From assembly GCF_018687955.1 (NCBI RefSeq), contig NZ_CP061309.1, positions 1-64,000 of the forward strand: a stretch of 64,000 bases of DNA, read 5' to 3'. How positions within the stretch are numbered: position 1 is the first letter of the stretch; each line of letters opens with the position of its first letter. The position numbers and the translations under genes are program-made. Positions 43,663-56,002 of the stretch are shown one piece after another. This stretch comes from Polynucleobacter ibericus (GTDB lineage: Bacteria; Pseudomonadota; Gammaproteobacteria; Burkholderiales; Burkholderiaceae). Under the pieces are notes generated by a model. It saw only the letters and a list, made by a program, of their open reading frames with translations, had not been told where the DNA came from and made no database searches.

Positions 43663-44040
43663 ATGGCGATTACTAAAGAAGAAATCATTGATGCAGTAGG
43701 TAGCATGTCCGTTATGGATTTGAACGACTTGGTTAAAGCGTTCGAAGAGAAGTTTGGCGTTTCAGCTGCAGCTATGGCTGTTGCTGGTCCTGCTGGTGCA
43801 GGCGGCGGCGGTGCTGCTGCTGAAGAGCAAACAGAATTCACTGTTAACTTGCTCGAAGCTGGCGCAAACAAGGTTTCAGTAATTAAGGCAGTTCGCGAAA
43901 TTACTGGTCTTGGCTTGAAAGAAGCTAAGGACTTGGTTGACGGTGCACCGAAGCCAATCAAAGAAGGCGTTGACAAGAAAACTGCTGAAGAAGCTAAGAA
44001 GAAGCTTGAAGAAGCTGGCGCTAAAGCAGAACTTAAGTAA
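43663..44040 (+). CDS. rplL: 50S ribosomal protein L7/L12
   Basis: L7/L12 forms the multi-copy flexible stalk that recruits translation factors. The 125-residue protein has the N-terminal dimerisation domain, an Ala- and Gly-rich hinge ([14 protein letters not shown]) and the C-terminal factor-binding domain ([32 protein letters not shown]). An AGGAGC Shine-Dalgarno sequence lies before the ATG. A structured 227-bp spacer separates it from rpoB. Confidence 0.98.
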   Translation: MAITKEEIIDAVGSMSVMDLNDLVKAFEEKFGVSAAAMAVAGPAGAGGGGAAAEEQTEFTVNLLEAGANKVSVIKAVREITGLGLKEAKDLVDGAPKPIKEGVDKKTAEEAKKKLEEAGAKAELK

Positions 44041-44050
44041 TACATACAAT

Positions 44051-44206
44051 GCTGGCGCCTCTCACAAAGGGGCGTTAGCCATGTTGGGTTTGACCTCTAG
44101 AGGTCAAACCCGATTTCATTTTTGATTGAAATCGGGTTTGCCTTCTGATACGACTGCAGAATGCAAGTTTGGTCGGACACTAGATCGAAACGATTTAGTG
44201 TTGTCC
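44051..44206 (+). promoter_or_regulatory. Structured rplL-rpoB spacer with overlapping hairpins
   Basis: Four hairpins are seen. Hairpin 1 is an 11-bp stem at 44051-44061/44069-44079. Hairpin 2 is a perfect 26-nt palindrome at 44086-44111. Hairpin 3 is a 13-bp stem at 44106-44118/44127-44139. Hairpin 4 has CACTAGATCG (44178-44187) pairing with CGATTTAGTG (44191-44200). Hairpins 2 and 3 share bases 44106-44111, so they exclude each other. None has a long T-run. In E. coli the same spacer holds an attenuator and an RNase III site that set the rpoBC to rplJL ratio, and a similar role is inferred. Confidence 0.7.
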
Positions 44207-44267
44207 GCCAGTGATTGGTAGTGGCCAATCGCCAAATCTTTGTACAGTCGCTGAATTCGGAGATGAA

Positions 44268-47200
44268 ATGAACTATAGCTTCACCGAACGCAAGCGAGTC
44301 CGTAAAAGCTTTGCTAAGCGAGTAAACAACCACCAGGTCCCGTACCTGATCGCAACGCAGCTGGAATCCTACGCTAAATTTTTACAGGCTGATAAGCCGG
44401 CAATGTCTCGTCTTACCGAGGGACTTCAAGCTGCCTTTACATCAGCATTCCCAATTGTGTCTAACAACGGCTATGCACGTATGGAATACGTGTCTTACCA
44501 GTTATCACAGCCACCGTTTGACGTTAAAGAATGTCAACAACGTGGTTACACATACCACTCAGCCTTACGCGCAAAAGTTCGCTTGATTATTTATGATCGC
44601 GAAGCGCCTACTAAGGTTAAAGAGGTAAAAGAGAGCGAAGTCTACATGGGTGAAATTCCACTCATGACAGAAAACGGCTCTTTTGTGATCAATGGTACTG
44701 AGCGCGTCATCGTTTCTCAGTTGCACCGTTCCCCAGGCGTGTTCTTTGAACACGATAAGGGCAAGACACATAGCTCAGGTAAGTTGCTGTTCTCAGCACG
44801 TATCATTCCTTACCGTGGTTCATGGCTCGATTTCGAGTTTGATCCAAAAGATATTCTCTATTTCCGCGTTGACCGTCGTCGTAAGATGCCTGTCACCATT
44901 TTGCTCAAAGCAATTGGTTTAAACAACGAACAGATTCTTGCTAACTTCTTTAACTTTGACCATTTCTCATTGACTGCTAACGGCGGCTCAATGGAATTTG
45001 TGCCAGAGCGTTTGCGTGGTCAGTTAGCTAGCTTTGATGTGCTCGACAAGAATGGCGTTGTAGTCATTCAAAAAGACAAGCGTATCAATGCAAAGCATAT
45101 TCGCGAACTCGAAGCTGCAAAAACAAAAACAATCGCTGTACCAGATGACTATCTAATTGGTCGGGTAGTTGCACGTAATATTGTTGATCCAGACTCCGGT
45201 GAAATCTTGGCTTACGCTAATGATGAAATCACTGAAGAGTTGTTGGCGACATTGCGCGATGCAGGCATCAAGCAATTAGAAACTATCTACACCAACGATT
45301 TGGATTCTGGTGCTTACATTTCACAGACATTGCGTACTGACGAAACAGCGGACCAAATGGCTGCTCGTATCGCCATCTACCGCATGATGCGTCCTGGTGA
45401 GCCTCCAACAGAAGATGCTGTTGAAGCCTTGTTCCAACGCTTGTTCTATAGCGAAGATACTTACGATTTGTCACGCGTTGGCCGTATGAAGGTCAACAGC
45501 CGTTTGAACCGTCCAGAAATGGAAGGTCCAATGGTTCTGTCAAACGAAGATATCCTCGACACCATTAAGTCCCTGGTAGATTTGCGTAACGGCAAAGGCG
45601 AAGTAGACGATATCGATCACTTAGGTAATCGTCGTGTACGTTGCGTTGGTGAATTGGCAGAAAACCAATTCCGTGCTGGTTTGTCACGTGTGGAGCGTGC
45701 GGTTAAAGAACGTCTCGGTCAAGCCGAAACAGAAAACCTCATGCCGCATGACTTGATTAACAGCAAGCCAATCTCTTCTGCGATTCGTGAGTTCTTCGGT
45801 TCTTCACAGTTATCCCAGTTTATGGACCAAACCAACCCACTCTCAGAGATCACGCACAAGCGTCGTATTTCTGCATTGGGACCTGGTGGTTTGACGCGCG
45901 AGCGCGCAGGCTTCGAAGTGCGCGACGTGCATCCAACCCACTACGGACGTGTTTGCCCAATTGAAACTCCAGAAGGACCAAACATTGGTTTGATCAACTC
46001 ACTCGCGTTGTTTGCGCGTTTGAATGAGCATGGTTTCCTTGAGACCCCATACCGTAAGGTTGCTAACAGCAAGGTAAGCGATGAAGTGGTTTACCTCTCT
46101 GCGATTGAAGAAGCCAAGTACGTGATTGCTCAGGCAAATGCAACAATCGACAAGAGCGGTAAGTTAGCTGATGAATTGGTTTCAGCTCGTCAAGCTGGTG
46201 AGACCATGATGGTTAGCCCGGAGCGCATCGATTTCATCGACGTTGCTCCTAGCCAAATCGTTTCTGCTGCTGCTTCATTGGTTCCATTCTTGGAGCATGA
46301 TGATGCGAACCGTGCGTTGATGGGTGCGAATATGCAACGTCAAGCGGTTCCTTGCTTGCGTCCAGATAAGCCATTGGTTGGTACCGGTTTAGAGCGTATT
46401 GTTGCGGTTGACTCCGGCACAGTCGTATTGGCAGCGCGTGGCGGTATTGTTGATTACGTGGATGCAAATCGTGTCGTGATTCGCGTGAACGACGATGAGA
46501 CTGCCGCTGGTGAAGTTGGTGTGGATATTTATAACCTCATCAAGTACACCCGTTCAAACCAAAACACCAACATTAACCAGCGCCCAATCGTGAAGGTTGG
46601 CGATCGCGTAGTCCGCGGCGACGTAGTTGCTGACGGCGCATCTACCGATTTGGGCGAATTAGCATTGGGTCAAAACATGACTGTGGCATTTATGCCATGG
46701 AACGGTTACAACTTCGAAGATTCAATCTTGATCTCTGAGAAGGTTGTTGCTGATGACCGCTACACCTCTATTCATATTGAAGAGTTGTCAGTAGTTGCAC
46801 GTGACACCAAGCTTGGTTCAGAGGAAATTACACGCGATATCTCTAATTTGGCTGAGTCACAACTCTCCCGCTTGGATGAGAGCGGTATTGTTTACATCGG
46901 TGCTGAAGTTGAAGCTGGTGACGTATTGGTTGGTAAGGTAACTCCAAAGGGCGAGACTACTCTCACTCCTGAAGAGAAGCTCCTCCGTGCGATCTTCGGT
47001 GAAAAAGCATCTGATGTTAAAGATACTTCTTTGCGCGTTCCGTCAGGAATGATTGGTACTGTTATTGATGTTCAGGTCTTCACCCGTGAAGGTATTGAGC
47101 GCGATGCCCGTGCACAAGCAATTATTCAAGAAGAATTACAACGCTATCGTTTGGACTTAAACGATCAGTTGCGTATTGTTGAAGGCGATGCCTTCATGCG

Positions 47201-48368
47201 TTTAGAAAAACTGTTGATTGGCAAAGTTGCCAATGGTGGTCCTCAGAAATTAGCTAAAGGCACTAAGATCGACAAGGAATACCTTGCTGGCTTAGATAAA
47301 TACCATTGGTTTGATGTGCGTCCAGCAGATGATGAAGTTGCCTCACAAGTTGAAGCGATTAAGTCCTCTATCGAAGCGAAACGTAAACAGTTTGATGAAG
47401 CTTTTGAAGAGAAGCGCACTAAGCTTACCCAGGGTGATGATTTGCAACCTGGTGTAACGAAGATGGTTAAGGTGTACTTGGCAGTTAAGCGTCGCTTACA
47501 GCCTGGTGACAAGATGGCCGGTCGTCACGGTAACAAGGGCGTGGTTTCTAAAATCGCTCCAGCAGAAGACATGCCATTTATGGCTGACGGACGCCCTGTT
47601 GACATCGTCTTGAACCCATTGGGTGTTCCTTCCCGTATGAACGTTGGTCAGATCTTGGAAACCCACTTAGGTTGGGCTGCTCAAGGTATTGGTAAGCGTA
47701 TCGACGAGATGGTTCGTGAGCACGCTAAGCAAACTGAATTGCGTAAGTTCTTCAAGCAGCTTTACAACGAAACAGGCCGCATTGAAGACATCGACAACTT
47801 CACTGATGAGCAGATCAATGTTTTGGCTGAGAATCTCCGTCAAGGCTTGCCATTTGCTACTCCAGTGTTTGACGGTGCTACAGAAGCTGAAATCGGACGC
47901 ATGCTCGAGTTGGCGTATCCAGAAGATGTTGCTAAATCTTTGAAGATGACTCCTTCACGTCAGCAAATGATTTTGTGCGACGGTCGTACTGGCGATCAAT
48001 TTGAGCGTCCAGTCACTGTAGGCGTAATGCACGTCTTGAAACTCCACCATTTGGTCGATGACAAGATGCACGCACGTTCAACCGGACCTTACTCTTTAGT
48101 AACGCAACAGCCATTGGGCGGTAAAGCTCAGTTCGGTGGTCAGCGCTTTGGTGAGATGGAAGTCTGGGCCCTCGAAGCATACGGTGCTTCATATGTCTTG
48201 CAGGAAATGCTGACAGTGAAGTCCGATGACGTCGCAGGCCGTACCAAGGTTTACGAAAACATCGTCAAGGGCGAGCACACGATTGATGCTGGCATGCCCG
48301 AATCCTTCAACGTGCTGGTAAAAGAAATCCGTTCGTTGGGTATTGACATTGACATGGAGCGCAACTGA
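44268..48368 (+). CDS. rpoB: RNA polymerase beta subunit
   Basis: RpoB forms half of the RNA polymerase active-site cleft. The 1366-residue protein starts [18 protein letters not shown] at the ATG at 44268, with GGAG eight bases upstream (44259-44262). A longer frame to 44211 is not supported. The rifampicin-binding region reads [14 protein letters not shown], the wild-type sequence of sensitive bacteria. The C-terminal [14 protein letters not shown] and [24 protein letters not shown] are intact. rpoC follows after one base. Confidence 0.98.
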   Translation: MNYSFTERKRVRKSFAKRVNNHQVPYLIATQLESYAKFLQADKPAMSRLTEGLQAAFTSAFPIVSNNGYARMEYVSYQLSQPPFDVKECQQRGYTYHSALRAKVRLIIYDREAPTKVKEVKESEVYMGEIPLMTENGSFVINGTERVIVSQLHRSPGVFFEHDKGKTHSSGKLLFSARIIPYRGSWLDFEFDPKDILYFRVDRRRKMPVTILLKAIGLNNEQILANFFNFDHFSLTANGGSMEFVPERLRGQLASFDVLDKNGVVVIQKDKRINAKHIRELEAAKTKTIAVPDDYLIGRVVARNIVDPDSGEILAYANDEITEELLATLRDAGIKQLETIYTNDLDSGAYISQTLRTDETADQMAARIAIYRMMRPGEPPTEDAVEALFQRLFYSEDTYDLSRVGRMKVNSRLNRPEMEGPMVLSNEDILDTIKSLVDLRNGKGEVDDIDHLGNRRVRCVGELAENQFRAGLSRVERAVKERLGQAETENLMPHDLINSKPISSAIREFFGSSQLSQFMDQTNPLSEITHKRRISALGPGGLTRERAGFEVRDVHPTHYGRVCPIETPEGPNIGLINSLALFARLNEHGFLETPYRKVANSKVSDEVVYLSAIEEAKYVIAQANATIDKSGKLADELVSARQAGETMMVSPERIDFIDVAPSQIVSAAASLVPFLEHDDANRALMGANMQRQAVPCLRPDKPLVGTGLERIVAVDSGTVVLAARGGIVDYVDANRVVIRVNDDETAAGEVGVDIYNLIKYTRSNQNTNINQRPIVKVGDRVVRGDVVADGASTDLGELALGQNMTVAFMPWNGYNFEDSILISEKVVADDRYTSIHIEELSVVARDTKLGSEEITRDISNLAESQLSRLDESGIVYIGAEVEAGDVLVGKVTPKGETTLTPEEKLLRAIFGEKASDVKDTSLRVPSGMIGTVIDVQVFTREGIERDARAQAIIQEELQRYRLDLNDQLRIVEGDAFMRLEKLLIGKVANGGPQKLAKGTKIDKEYLAGLDKYHWFDVRPADDEVASQVEAIKSSIEAKRKQFDEAFEEKRTKLTQGDDLQPGVTKMVKVYLAVKRRLQPGDKMAGRHGNKGVVSKIAPAEDMPFMADGRPVDIVLNPLGVPSRMNVGQILETHLGWAAQGIGKRIDEMVREHAKQTELRKFFKQLYNETGRIEDIDNFTDEQINVLAENLRQGLPFATPVFDGATEAEIGRMLELAYPEDVAKSLKMTPSRQQMILCDGRTGDQFERPVTVGVMHVLKLHHLVDDKMHARSTGPYSLVTQQPLGGKAQFGGQRFGEMEVWALEAYGASYVLQEMLTVKSDDVAGRTKVYENIVKGEHTIDAGMPESFNVLVKEIRSLGIDIDMERN

Positions 48369-48369
48369 T

Positions 48370-51300
48370 ATGAAAGCATTGCTCGATTTATTTAAGCAAA
48401 CGCAGGGCGAAGAGCAGTTTGATGTCATCAAAATTGGTCTCGCATCTCCTGAGAAAATTCGCTCATGGTCTTTTGGTGAAGTACGCAAACCAGAAACCAT
48501 CAACTACCGGACTTTTAAGCCCGAGCGTGATGGTTTGTTCTGCGCCAAGATTTTTGGACCAACCAAAGACTACGAGTGCTTATGCGGCAAGTACAAGCGC
48601 TTAAAGTTCCGTGGCGTAATCTGCGAGAAGTGCGGCGTTGAAGTTACTCTCGCTAAGGTTCGTCGTGAGCGCATGGGCCACATTGAATTGGCAGCCCCTG
48701 TAGCGCACATTTGGTTCTTGAAGTCCCTGCCATCCCGTTTGGGCATGGTTCTCGATATGACATTGCGTGATATCGAGCGCGTTCTCTACTTTGAAGCATA
48801 TGTAGTGGTTGATCCTGGCATGACTCCTGAAGGCGCAATGAAGCGTGGTCAGATCATGTCTGAAGACGAGTACATTGCTAAGACTGAAGAGTATGGTGAC
48901 GGTGCATTTACCGCCATCATGGGCGCTGAAGGTATTCGTGATCTCTTGCGTTCGATTGACATCGATCGTGAAGTTGAGACCATTCGTGCTGACTTGAAAG
49001 CTACTGGTAGCGATGCCAAGATCAAGAAATACGCTAAGCGCTTAAAAGTGCTCGAGGCGTTCCAGACTTCAGGTATTAAGCCTGACTGGATGATCATGGA
49101 AGTATTGCCGGTATTGCCACCTGAATTGCGCCCATTGGTGCCATTGGATGGCGGTCGCTTTGCTACCTCCGATTTGAACGACCTTTATCGTCGCGTGATT
49201 AACCGTAACAACCGTTTAAAGCGTTTGTTAGAGTTGCGCGCACCAGAGATCATCGTTCGCAACGAAAAACGTATGTTGCAAGAAGCGGTTGACTCATTGC
49301 TCGACAACGGTCGTCGCGGTAAGGCTATGACTGGCGCTAACAAGCGTCCTCTCAAGTCCTTAGCTGAGATGATTAAAGGTAAGAGCGGTCGTTTCCGTCA
49401 AAACTTGTTGGGTAAACGTGTTGACTACTCTGGTCGTTCAGTCATCGTGGTTGGCCCTACATTGAAATTGCATCAGTGCGGCTTACCAAAATTGATGGCT
49501 TTGGAATTATTCAAGCCATTCATTTTTAACAAGCTTGAGACTTTGGGAATTGCAACCACTATCAAGGCTGCGAAGAAAGAGGTTGAAAGCCAGACTCCAA
49601 TCGTTTGGGACATTCTCGAAGAAGTGATTCGTGAACATCCAATCATGTTGAACCGTGCGCCTACATTGCACCGTCTCGGTATTCAGGCCTTCGAGCCAAT
49701 GCTGATTGAAGGCAAAGCAATCCAATTGCACCCATTAGTCTGCGCGGCATTTAACGCCGACTTTGACGGTGACCAAATGGCGGTTCACGTTCCTTTGTCG
49801 CTCGAAGCGCAAATGGAAGCACGTACATTGATGTTGGCTTCGAACAACGTATTGTTCCCAGCTAACGGCGAACCATCAATCGTTCCTTCACAGGACGTGG
49901 TGTTGGGTCTGTACTACGCTACACGTGACAAGATCAACGGTAAGGGCGAAGGCATGGTTTTCGCCAACATTACTGAAGTAGTACGTGCATACGAAGCAGG
50001 TCAAGTTGAATTGGCTTCTCGTGTTGCTGTGCGTATTACTGAGTATGAGATCGTGGATAAGAAGGCAGAAGGCGATGCGCGTTTTGCTGAGAAGACCAAG
50101 ATCTATCAAACATCAGTTGGCCGTGCAATCTTGTCTGAGATTTTGCCTAAAGGTATGTCTTTCGAGGAAATCAACAAGCCTTTAAAGAAAAAAGAAATCT
50201 CACGTTTGATCAACACATCATTCCGTAAGTGCGGTTTGCGTGAAACAGTCATTTTTGCTGACCGTCTCTTGCAGTCTGGTTTCCGTTTGGCAACCAATGC
50301 TGGTATCTCTGTTGCGATCGACGATATGTTGATCCCAACATCCAAAGAGCGCATCATCACTGAGGCTTCTGCCAAGGTTAAAGAATATGACAAGCAGTTC
50401 ATGTCAGGTCTCGTAACCAATCAAGAGCGTTATAACAACGTGGTTGATATTTGGGGTGCCGCAGGCGACCAAGTTGGTAAGGCGATGATGGATGAGTTGT
50501 CACACGTTGACGTACTCGACCGCAACGGTAAGACTGTTCGTCAAGAATCCTTTAACTCCATCTACATGATGGCGGATTCTGGTGCGCGTGGATCTGCAGC
50601 GCAGATTCGTCAGTTAGCTGGTATGCGTGGTTTGATGGCTAAGCCTGATGGCTCCATCATTGAAACCCCAATTACTGCGAACTTCCGTGAAGGCTTGAAC
50701 GTGTTGCAGTACTTCATCTCAACCCACGGTGCTCGTAAAGGTCTGGCTGATACAGCATTGAAGACAGCGAACTCTGGTTACTTGACACGTCGTTTGTGCG
50801 ACGTTACTCAAGATCTCGTGGTGATCGAAGAGGATTGCGGCGCGACTACTGGCGTAACGATGAAGGCGCTTGTTGAAGGCGGCGAGATTATCGAAGCATT
50901 ACGTGACCGTATTTTGGGTCGTGTATGTATCGGTGACATCGTTCACCCTGACACACAAGAAGTGATTGTTCCTAACGATACATTGCTTGATGAAGATCAC
51001 GTTGATCAAATCGTTGCATTAGGCATCGACGAAGTTAAAGTTCGCACAGTATTGTCTTGCTTAACTCGCTTTGGCTTGTGCGCTAAGTGCTACGGACGTG
51101 ATCTAGGTCGCGGTGGTTTGGTTAACGTTGGTGAGGCAGTTGGTGTTATCGCTGCTCAGTCGATCGGTGAGCCAGGCACACAGTTGACTATGCGTACCTT
51201 CCACATCGGTGGTGCAGCGTCACGCGCCTTGGTTGCAAGCAATATTGAAGCCAAATCTAACGGTGCTTTGAAGTTCTCCGGCACGATGCGTGTTGTGAAG

Positions 51301-52632
51301 AACGCGAAGGGTGAACAGATTGTGATTTCACGTTCTGGCGAAGCCTTGATCGTTGATGAGAATGGTCGCGAGCGCGAGCGTCATAAAGTTCCTTACGGCG
51401 CAACTCTCTTGTTGAAAGAAGATGCGGCTGTTAAGGCTGGCGCAAGCTTAGCAACTTGGGATCCATTAACACGTCCGATTATTTCTGAGTACGCTGGTAT
51501 CGCTCGCTTCGACAACGTCGAAGAAGGTGTAACTGTTGCTAAGCAGGTTGACGAAGTTACCGGTCTTTCCACTTTGGTGGTGATTGACGGTAAGCGTCGT
51601 TCAGCAGCAAGCAAAGGCGTTCGCCCAATGATCAACTTGGTTGATGAAAAGGGCAATGAAGTCATGATCGCTGGTACTGATCATCCAGTAAACATCGGCC
51701 TCCAAGTGGGCGCATTGATTACTGTTAAAGATGGTCAGAAGGTTGAAGTCGGTGAAGTATTGGCACGTATTCCAATCGAATCACAGAAGACTCGCGACAT
51801 TACCGGTGGTTTGCCACGCGTTGCAGAATTGTTCGAAGCACGTTCACCAAAAGATGCAGCTGTATTGGCGAAAGTTACTGGAACAGTTTCCTTCGGTAAA
51901 GAAACCAAAGGTAAACAACGTTTGGTGATTACCGATATGGACGGTGAAGCCAATGAATTCTTGATTCCTAAAGAGAAACAAGTTCTCGTTCACGACGGTC
52001 AAGTTGTGAACAAGGGCGAGATGATTGTGGAAGGCCCTGCTGATCCACACGACATCTTGACTCTCAAAGGTATCGAAGAGTTGGCAATCTACATCGTTGA
52101 CGAAGTTCAAGACGTTTACCGTCTCCAGGGTGTGAAGATCAATGACAAGCACATTGAAGTTATCGTGCGTCAGATGTTGCGTCGTGTTCAGGTAACTGAT
52201 CCAGGCGACACATCATTCATCACTGGTGAGCAAGTTGAGCGTTCTAAGTTGTATGACGCTAACGATGCAGTGATCGCCCAAGGTAAGCACCCAGCTCAGT
52301 TCGATAACGTGTTGCTAGGTATTACTAAGGCATCCTTGTCGACCGACAGCTTCATTTCAGCGGCTTCTTTCCAAGAAACCACCCGTGTATTGACCGAAGC
52401 CGCAATTATGGGCAAGACCGATACACTCCGTGGCCTCAAGGAAAACGTCATTATTGGCCGTCTGATCCCTGCTGGTACCGGCTTGTCTTATCGCCGTGCA
52501 CGCAAGGTCAGAGAGCAATTCGAGCGTGATCGCGCTCAAATGATTGCCGCCGAAGAGGAAGCAATGGCCAATATGCCTGTAGAAATCGAGGCTGAAGTCG
52601 TTGCTCCTGCTGGGGAGGCTGATCCAAGCTAA
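48370..52632 (+). CDS. rpoC: RNA polymerase beta' subunit
   Basis: RpoC carries the catalytic metal site. The 1420-residue protein starts at ATG 48370, one base after the rpoB stop; a longer frame to 48343 overlaps rpoB. It has the N-terminal zinc ribbon (C70, C72, C85, C88), the catalytic loop NADFDGDQM (462-468 and on) with three magnesium-binding aspartates, and the second zinc site near [15 protein letters not shown]. The bridge-helix/trigger-loop region is intact ([21 protein letters not shown]). A strong terminator follows. Confidence 0.98.
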   Translation: MKALLDLFKQTQGEEQFDVIKIGLASPEKIRSWSFGEVRKPETINYRTFKPERDGLFCAKIFGPTKDYECLCGKYKRLKFRGVICEKCGVEVTLAKVRRERMGHIELAAPVAHIWFLKSLPSRLGMVLDMTLRDIERVLYFEAYVVVDPGMTPEGAMKRGQIMSEDEYIAKTEEYGDGAFTAIMGAEGIRDLLRSIDIDREVETIRADLKATGSDAKIKKYAKRLKVLEAFQTSGIKPDWMIMEVLPVLPPELRPLVPLDGGRFATSDLNDLYRRVINRNNRLKRLLELRAPEIIVRNEKRMLQEAVDSLLDNGRRGKAMTGANKRPLKSLAEMIKGKSGRFRQNLLGKRVDYSGRSVIVVGPTLKLHQCGLPKLMALELFKPFIFNKLETLGIATTIKAAKKEVESQTPIVWDILEEVIREHPIMLNRAPTLHRLGIQAFEPMLIEGKAIQLHPLVCAAFNADFDGDQMAVHVPLSLEAQMEARTLMLASNNVLFPANGEPSIVPSQDVVLGLYYATRDKINGKGEGMVFANITEVVRAYEAGQVELASRVAVRITEYEIVDKKAEGDARFAEKTKIYQTSVGRAILSEILPKGMSFEEINKPLKKKEISRLINTSFRKCGLRETVIFADRLLQSGFRLATNAGISVAIDDMLIPTSKERIITEASAKVKEYDKQFMSGLVTNQERYNNVVDIWGAAGDQVGKAMMDELSHVDVLDRNGKTVRQESFNSIYMMADSGARGSAAQIRQLAGMRGLMAKPDGSIIETPITANFREGLNVLQYFISTHGARKGLADTALKTANSGYLTRRLCDVTQDLVVIEEDCGATTGVTMKALVEGGEIIEALRDRILGRVCIGDIVHPDTQEVIVPNDTLLDEDHVDQIVALGIDEVKVRTVLSCLTRFGLCAKCYGRDLGRGGLVNVGEAVGVIAAQSIGEPGTQLTMRTFHIGGAASRALVASNIEAKSNGALKFSGTMRVVKNAKGEQIVISRSGEALIVDENGRERERHKVPYGATLLLKEDAAVKAGASLATWDPLTRPIISEYAGIARFDNVEEGVTVAKQVDEVTGLSTLVVIDGKRRSAASKGVRPMINLVDEKGNEVMIAGTDHPVNIGLQVGALITVKDGQKVEVGEVLARIPIESQKTRDITGGLPRVAELFEARSPKDAAVLAKVTGTVSFGKETKGKQRLVITDMDGEANEFLIPKEKQVLVHDGQVVNKGEMIVEGPADPHDILTLKGIEELAIYIVDEVQDVYRLQGVKINDKHIEVIVRQMLRRVQVTDPGDTSFITGEQVERSKLYDANDAVIAQGKHPAQFDNVLLGITKASLSTDSFISAASFQETTRVLTEAAIMGKTDTLRGLKENVIIGRLIPAGTGLSYRRARKVREQFERDRAQMIAAEEEAMANMPVEIEAEVVAPAGEADPS

Positions 52633-52642
52633 TTTGGTAATT

Positions 52643-52666
52643 CTGGCCAGAAATGGCCAGTTTTTT
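52643..52666 (+). terminator. Intrinsic terminator of rplKAJL-rpoBC
   Basis: CTGGCCA (52643-52649), loop GAAA, TGGCCAG (52654-52660) and six T residues (52661-52666) form a compact rho-independent terminator 11 bp after the rpoC stop. Confidence 0.93.
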
Positions 52667-52676
52667 CCCCATTTGG

Positions 52677-52705
52677 TTGACGGAAAAGGCTGGCCAAGCT
52701 AGAAT
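52677..52705 (+). promoter_or_regulatory. Promoter of the str operon (rpsL-rpsG-fusA-tuf)
   Basis: TTGACG (52677-52682) and TAGAAT (52700-52705) are 17 bp apart, just after the rpoC terminator and about 100 bp before rpsL. A strong sigma70-type promoter with a leader that could hold regulatory structure. Confidence 0.85.
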
Positions 52706-52809
52706 GCTGAGTTCTACTGATTCAGAAGAGGGTCTTTTTGACCTAGAAATTCTCTAAGTCATTGATTTTCTTGAAGAAAGCAACAAAGAAGTACTAACCG
52801 AGCTATTTT

Positions 52810-53190
52810 ATGCCAACAATTAATCAATTAATACGCAAGCCAAGATCCAGGCTTATCGTTAAAAGCAAGAGCCCTGCACTGGAAAACAGTCCGCAGCGCC
52901 GTGGTGTTTGTACACGTGTGTACACCACCACTCCTAAAAAGCCTAACTCTGCGCTTCGTAAAGTAGCCAAAGTTCGCTTAACCAATGGTTTTGAAGTGAT
53001 TTCATACATTGGCGGTGAAGGCCATAACCTCCAGGAACACTCAGTAGTGTTGATTCGTGGTGGTCGTGTAAAGGATTTGCCAGGTGTTCGTTACCACATC
53101 GTTCGTGGCTCACTTGACTTGCAAGGTGTTAAAGACCGTAAGCAATCACGTTCCAAGTACGGTGCTAAGCGCGCTAAGAAATCTGCTTAA
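52810..53190 (+). CDS. rpsL: 30S ribosomal protein S12
   Basis: S12 lies at the decoding centre and controls fidelity. The 126-residue protein has [19 protein letters not shown] and [17 protein letters not shown]. The lysines at the usual streptomycin-resistance positions (K42/K43 region and K88 region) are the wild-type residues, so the sequence predicts sensitivity. First gene of the str operon. Confidence 0.98.
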   Translation: MPTINQLIRKPRSRLIVKSKSPALENSPQRRGVCTRVYTTTPKKPNSALRKVAKVRLTNGFEVISYIGGEGHNLQEHSVVLIRGGRVKDLPGVRYHIVRGSLDLQGVKDRKQSRSKYGAKRAKKSA

Positions 53191-53351
53191 TCTTTCAATA
53201 GATTTTTGCTGAAGTATTTGTAGTGAGTCTTCGTTTGTCAGACTTTAAAGACAAGTAAGTGGTTGTTCCGTCTAGGAATCTTCTTAGATAGTAGGGCAAC
53301 CGGAGTGGATGGTTCATGTGAATCATCCCTAACTGAACTGAAGGAGTAGTT
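53191..53351 (+). promoter_or_regulatory. rpsL-rpsG spacer, possible S7-binding leader
   Basis: This 161-bp spacer precedes rpsG. In E. coli the equivalent spacer is bound by S7 to repress the str operon. A long pairing candidate around GGTTGTTCC and GGGCAACC, followed by GGATGGTTCA/TGAATCATCC, suggests structure. The exact S7 site is not identified. Confidence 0.4.
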
Positions 53352-53822
53352 ATGCCACGTCGTCGTGAAGTTCCCAAACGGGAAATTTTGCCGGATCCAA
53401 AATTCGGTAATGTAGAAGTAGCTAAATTCATGAACGTCCTCATGTTGGACGGCAAGAAATCGGTTGCAGAGCGTATCGTTTACGGTGCCTTTGACCACAT
53501 CGAGAAAAAAGCAAACAAAGAACCACTCGAAGTTTTCTCAACAGCTATGGGCAACGTTAAGCCAATGGTTGAGGTGAAGAGCCGTCGTGTTGGTGGTGCT
53601 AACTATCAGGTTCCTGTTGAAGTTCGCCCATCACGCCGTTCTGCTTTGGCAATGCGCTGGGTGCGCGAAGCCGCTAAAAAGCGCGGTGAGAAATCCATGG
53701 CTCAACGTTTGGCCAATGAATTATTAGAAGCTGCAGAAGGTCGCGGCGGAGCAATGAAGAAGCGTGAAGAAGTTCACCGTATGGCAGAAGCTAACAAAGC
53801 TTTCTCACATTTCCGCTTCTAA
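53352..53822 (+). CDS. rpsG: 30S ribosomal protein S7
   Basis: S7 is a primary 16S-binding protein that nucleates assembly of the 30S head. The 156-residue protein starts [20 protein letters not shown] and contains [25 protein letters not shown] precedes the ATG. Normal length. fusA follows after 27 bp. Confidence 0.98.
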   Translation: MPRRREVPKREILPDPKFGNVEVAKFMNVLMLDGKKSVAERIVYGAFDHIEKKANKEPLEVFSTAMGNVKPMVEVKSRRVGGANYQVPVEVRPSRRSALAMRWVREAAKKRGEKSMAQRLANELLEAAEGRGGAMKKREEVHRMAEANKAFSHFRF

Positions 53823-53849
53823 TCAAATAGTAAAGAAAAGGCACCAACA

Positions 53850-55952
53850 GTGGCACGTAAAACCCCTATCGACAAATACCGCAATATCGGTATTTCTGCG
53901 CACATTGACGCAGGTAAGACAACAACTACAGAACGCGTTTTGTTCTACACCGGTGTTAACCACAAGATCGGTGAAGTGCATGATGGCGCTGCAACCATGG
54001 ACTGGATGGAGCAAGAGCAAGAGCGTGGTATCACGATTACTTCTGCTGCTACTACAACGTTCTGGAAGGGTATGGCTGGTAATTTCCCAGAGCACCGTAT
54101 CAATATTATTGATACCCCAGGACACGTAGACTTCACTATTGAAGTTGAGCGTTCAATGCGTGTTTTGGACGGCGCTTGCATGGTTTACTGTGCGGTAGGT
54201 GGTGTACAGCCACAATCTGAAACTGTTTGGCGTCAAGCTAACAAGTATCAAGTTCCACGTTTAGCATTCGTAAACAAGATGGACCGTACTGGTGCGAATT
54301 TCTTCAAGGTCTACGACCAAATGAGAACTCGCCTTAAAGCGAATCCAATCTTGATCCAAATTCCAATTGGCGCTGAAGAAAACTTCAAAGGCGTTGTGGA
54401 TTTGGTGAAAATGAAGGCCATCTATTGGGATGAGGCTTCACAAGGTACTAAATTTACTTACGAAGAGATCCCTGCTGAATTGCAAGCTTCTGCTGAAGAG
54501 TGGCGCGAGAAGATGCTCGAAGCTGCTGCTGAAAGCTCAGAAGAGTTGATGGAAAAATACCTCGGCGGCGAAGGTTTGACCGAAGAAGAAATCAAAGCAG
54601 CATTGCGTCAACGTACTATCGCTAACGAAATCGTTCCAATGTTGTGTGGAACAGCGTTTAAGAACAAAGGCGTTCAGGCAATGTTGGATGCAGTTGTTGA
54701 ATTGTTGCCATCCCCATTAGACGTTCCACCAGTTCCATGTGAATTGGAAGACGGCACACCTACTACACGTGAAGCATCTGACAGTGCTAAGTTCTCAGCA
54801 TTAGCATTTAAGATCATGACTGACCCATTCGTTGGTCAGCTCATCTTCTTCCGTGTTTACTCAGGTGTAATGAAATCTGGCGACACAATCTACAACCCAA
54901 TTAAGGGTAAGAAAGAACGTGTTGGTCGTTTGTTGCAGATGCATGCAAACGAACGCGAAGAAATTAAAGAAGTATTCGCTGGCGACATCGCAGCTGCGGT
55001 TGGTTTGAAAGACGCAACCACAGGTGAAACATTGTGTGATCCAGATAGCATCGTTATTTTGGAGCGCATGGTATTCCCAGAGCCAGTGATCTCTCAAGCT
55101 GTTGAGCCTAAGACAAAAGCTGACCAAGAAAAAATGGGTCTTGCTTTGAATCGCTTGGCACAAGAAGATCCTTCTTTCCGCGTGAAGACTGACGAAGAAT
55201 CAGGCCAAACAATTATTTCCGGTATGGGCGAGCTCCACTTGGAAATTTTAGTTGACCGTATGAAGCGTGAATTCGGTGTTGAAGCAACTGTTGGTAAGCC
55301 ACAAGTTGCGTACCGTGAAACGATTCGTAAAGTTTGCGAAGAGATCGAAGGTAAATTCGTTAAGCAGTCTGGTGGCCGTGGCCAATACGGACACGTGGTA
55401 TTGAAGTTAGAGCCACAAGCCCCAGGAAAAGGTTTTGAATTCGTTGACGCTATTAAGGGAGGTGTAGTCCCACGTGAATACATTCCTGCAGTAGAAAAAG
55501 GCATCATCGAAACATTGAACTCCGGTATTTTGGCTGGCTATCCAGTTGTTGATATCAAAGCAACATTGTTCTTCGGTTCATACCATGACGTTGACTCCAA
55601 TGAAAACGCATTTAAGATGGCGGGTTCTATGGCGTTCAAGGACGGTATGCGTAAAGCGGCCCCTGTGTTGCTTGAACCGATGATGGCTGTTGAAGTAGAA
55701 ACACCAGAAGATTTCATGGGTAACGTAATGGGTGACCTCTCATCCCGTCGCGGTATTTTGCAAGGTATGGATGACATTCCAGGCGGCGGTAAGATCGTTC
55801 GCGCTGAAGTGCCGTTGGCAGAGATGTTTGGTTACTCAACTGGCTTGCGCTCGTTGACCCAAGGTCGCGCTACCTACACCATGGAATTTAAGCATTATTC
55901 CGAAGCACCGAAGAACGTTGCTGAAGCAGTTATGGCTGCTAAAGCGAAGTAA
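53850..55952 (+). CDS. fusA: Elongation factor G
   Basis: EF-G catalyses translocation and, with RRF, ribosome recycling. The 700-residue protein starts with GTG at 53850. It has the GTPase motifs [28 protein letters not shown] and NKMDRTG, followed by domains II-V ending in [15 protein letters not shown]. The length is standard. It lies 50 bp before tuf copy 2. Confidence 0.98.
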   Translation: MARKTPIDKYRNIGISAHIDAGKTTTTERVLFYTGVNHKIGEVHDGAATMDWMEQEQERGITITSAATTTFWKGMAGNFPEHRINIIDTPGHVDFTIEVERSMRVLDGACMVYCAVGGVQPQSETVWRQANKYQVPRLAFVNKMDRTGANFFKVYDQMRTRLKANPILIQIPIGAEENFKGVVDLVKMKAIYWDEASQGTKFTYEEIPAELQASAEEWREKMLEAAAESSEELMEKYLGGEGLTEEEIKAALRQRTIANEIVPMLCGTAFKNKGVQAMLDAVVELLPSPLDVPPVPCELEDGTPTTREASDSAKFSALAFKIMTDPFVGQLIFFRVYSGVMKSGDTIYNPIKGKKERVGRLLQMHANEREEIKEVFAGDIAAAVGLKDATTGETLCDPDSIVILERMVFPEPVISQAVEPKTKADQEKMGLALNRLAQEDPSFRVKTDEESGQTIISGMGELHLEILVDRMKREFGVEATVGKPQVAYRETIRKVCEEIEGKFVKQSGGRGQYGHVVLKLEPQAPGKGFEFVDAIKGGVVPREYIPAVEKGIIETLNSGILAGYPVVDIKATLFFGSYHDVDSNENAFKMAGSMAFKDGMRKAAPVLLEPMMAVEVETPEDFMGNVMGDLSSRRGILQGMDDIPGGGKIVRAEVPLAEMFGYSTGLRSLTQGRATYTMEFKHYSEAPKNVAEAVMAAKAK

Positions 55953-56002
55953 TTTATCCACATTAATTTTGAATATTGACTAGCTAAAGAAGGCAGACAA
56001 AA

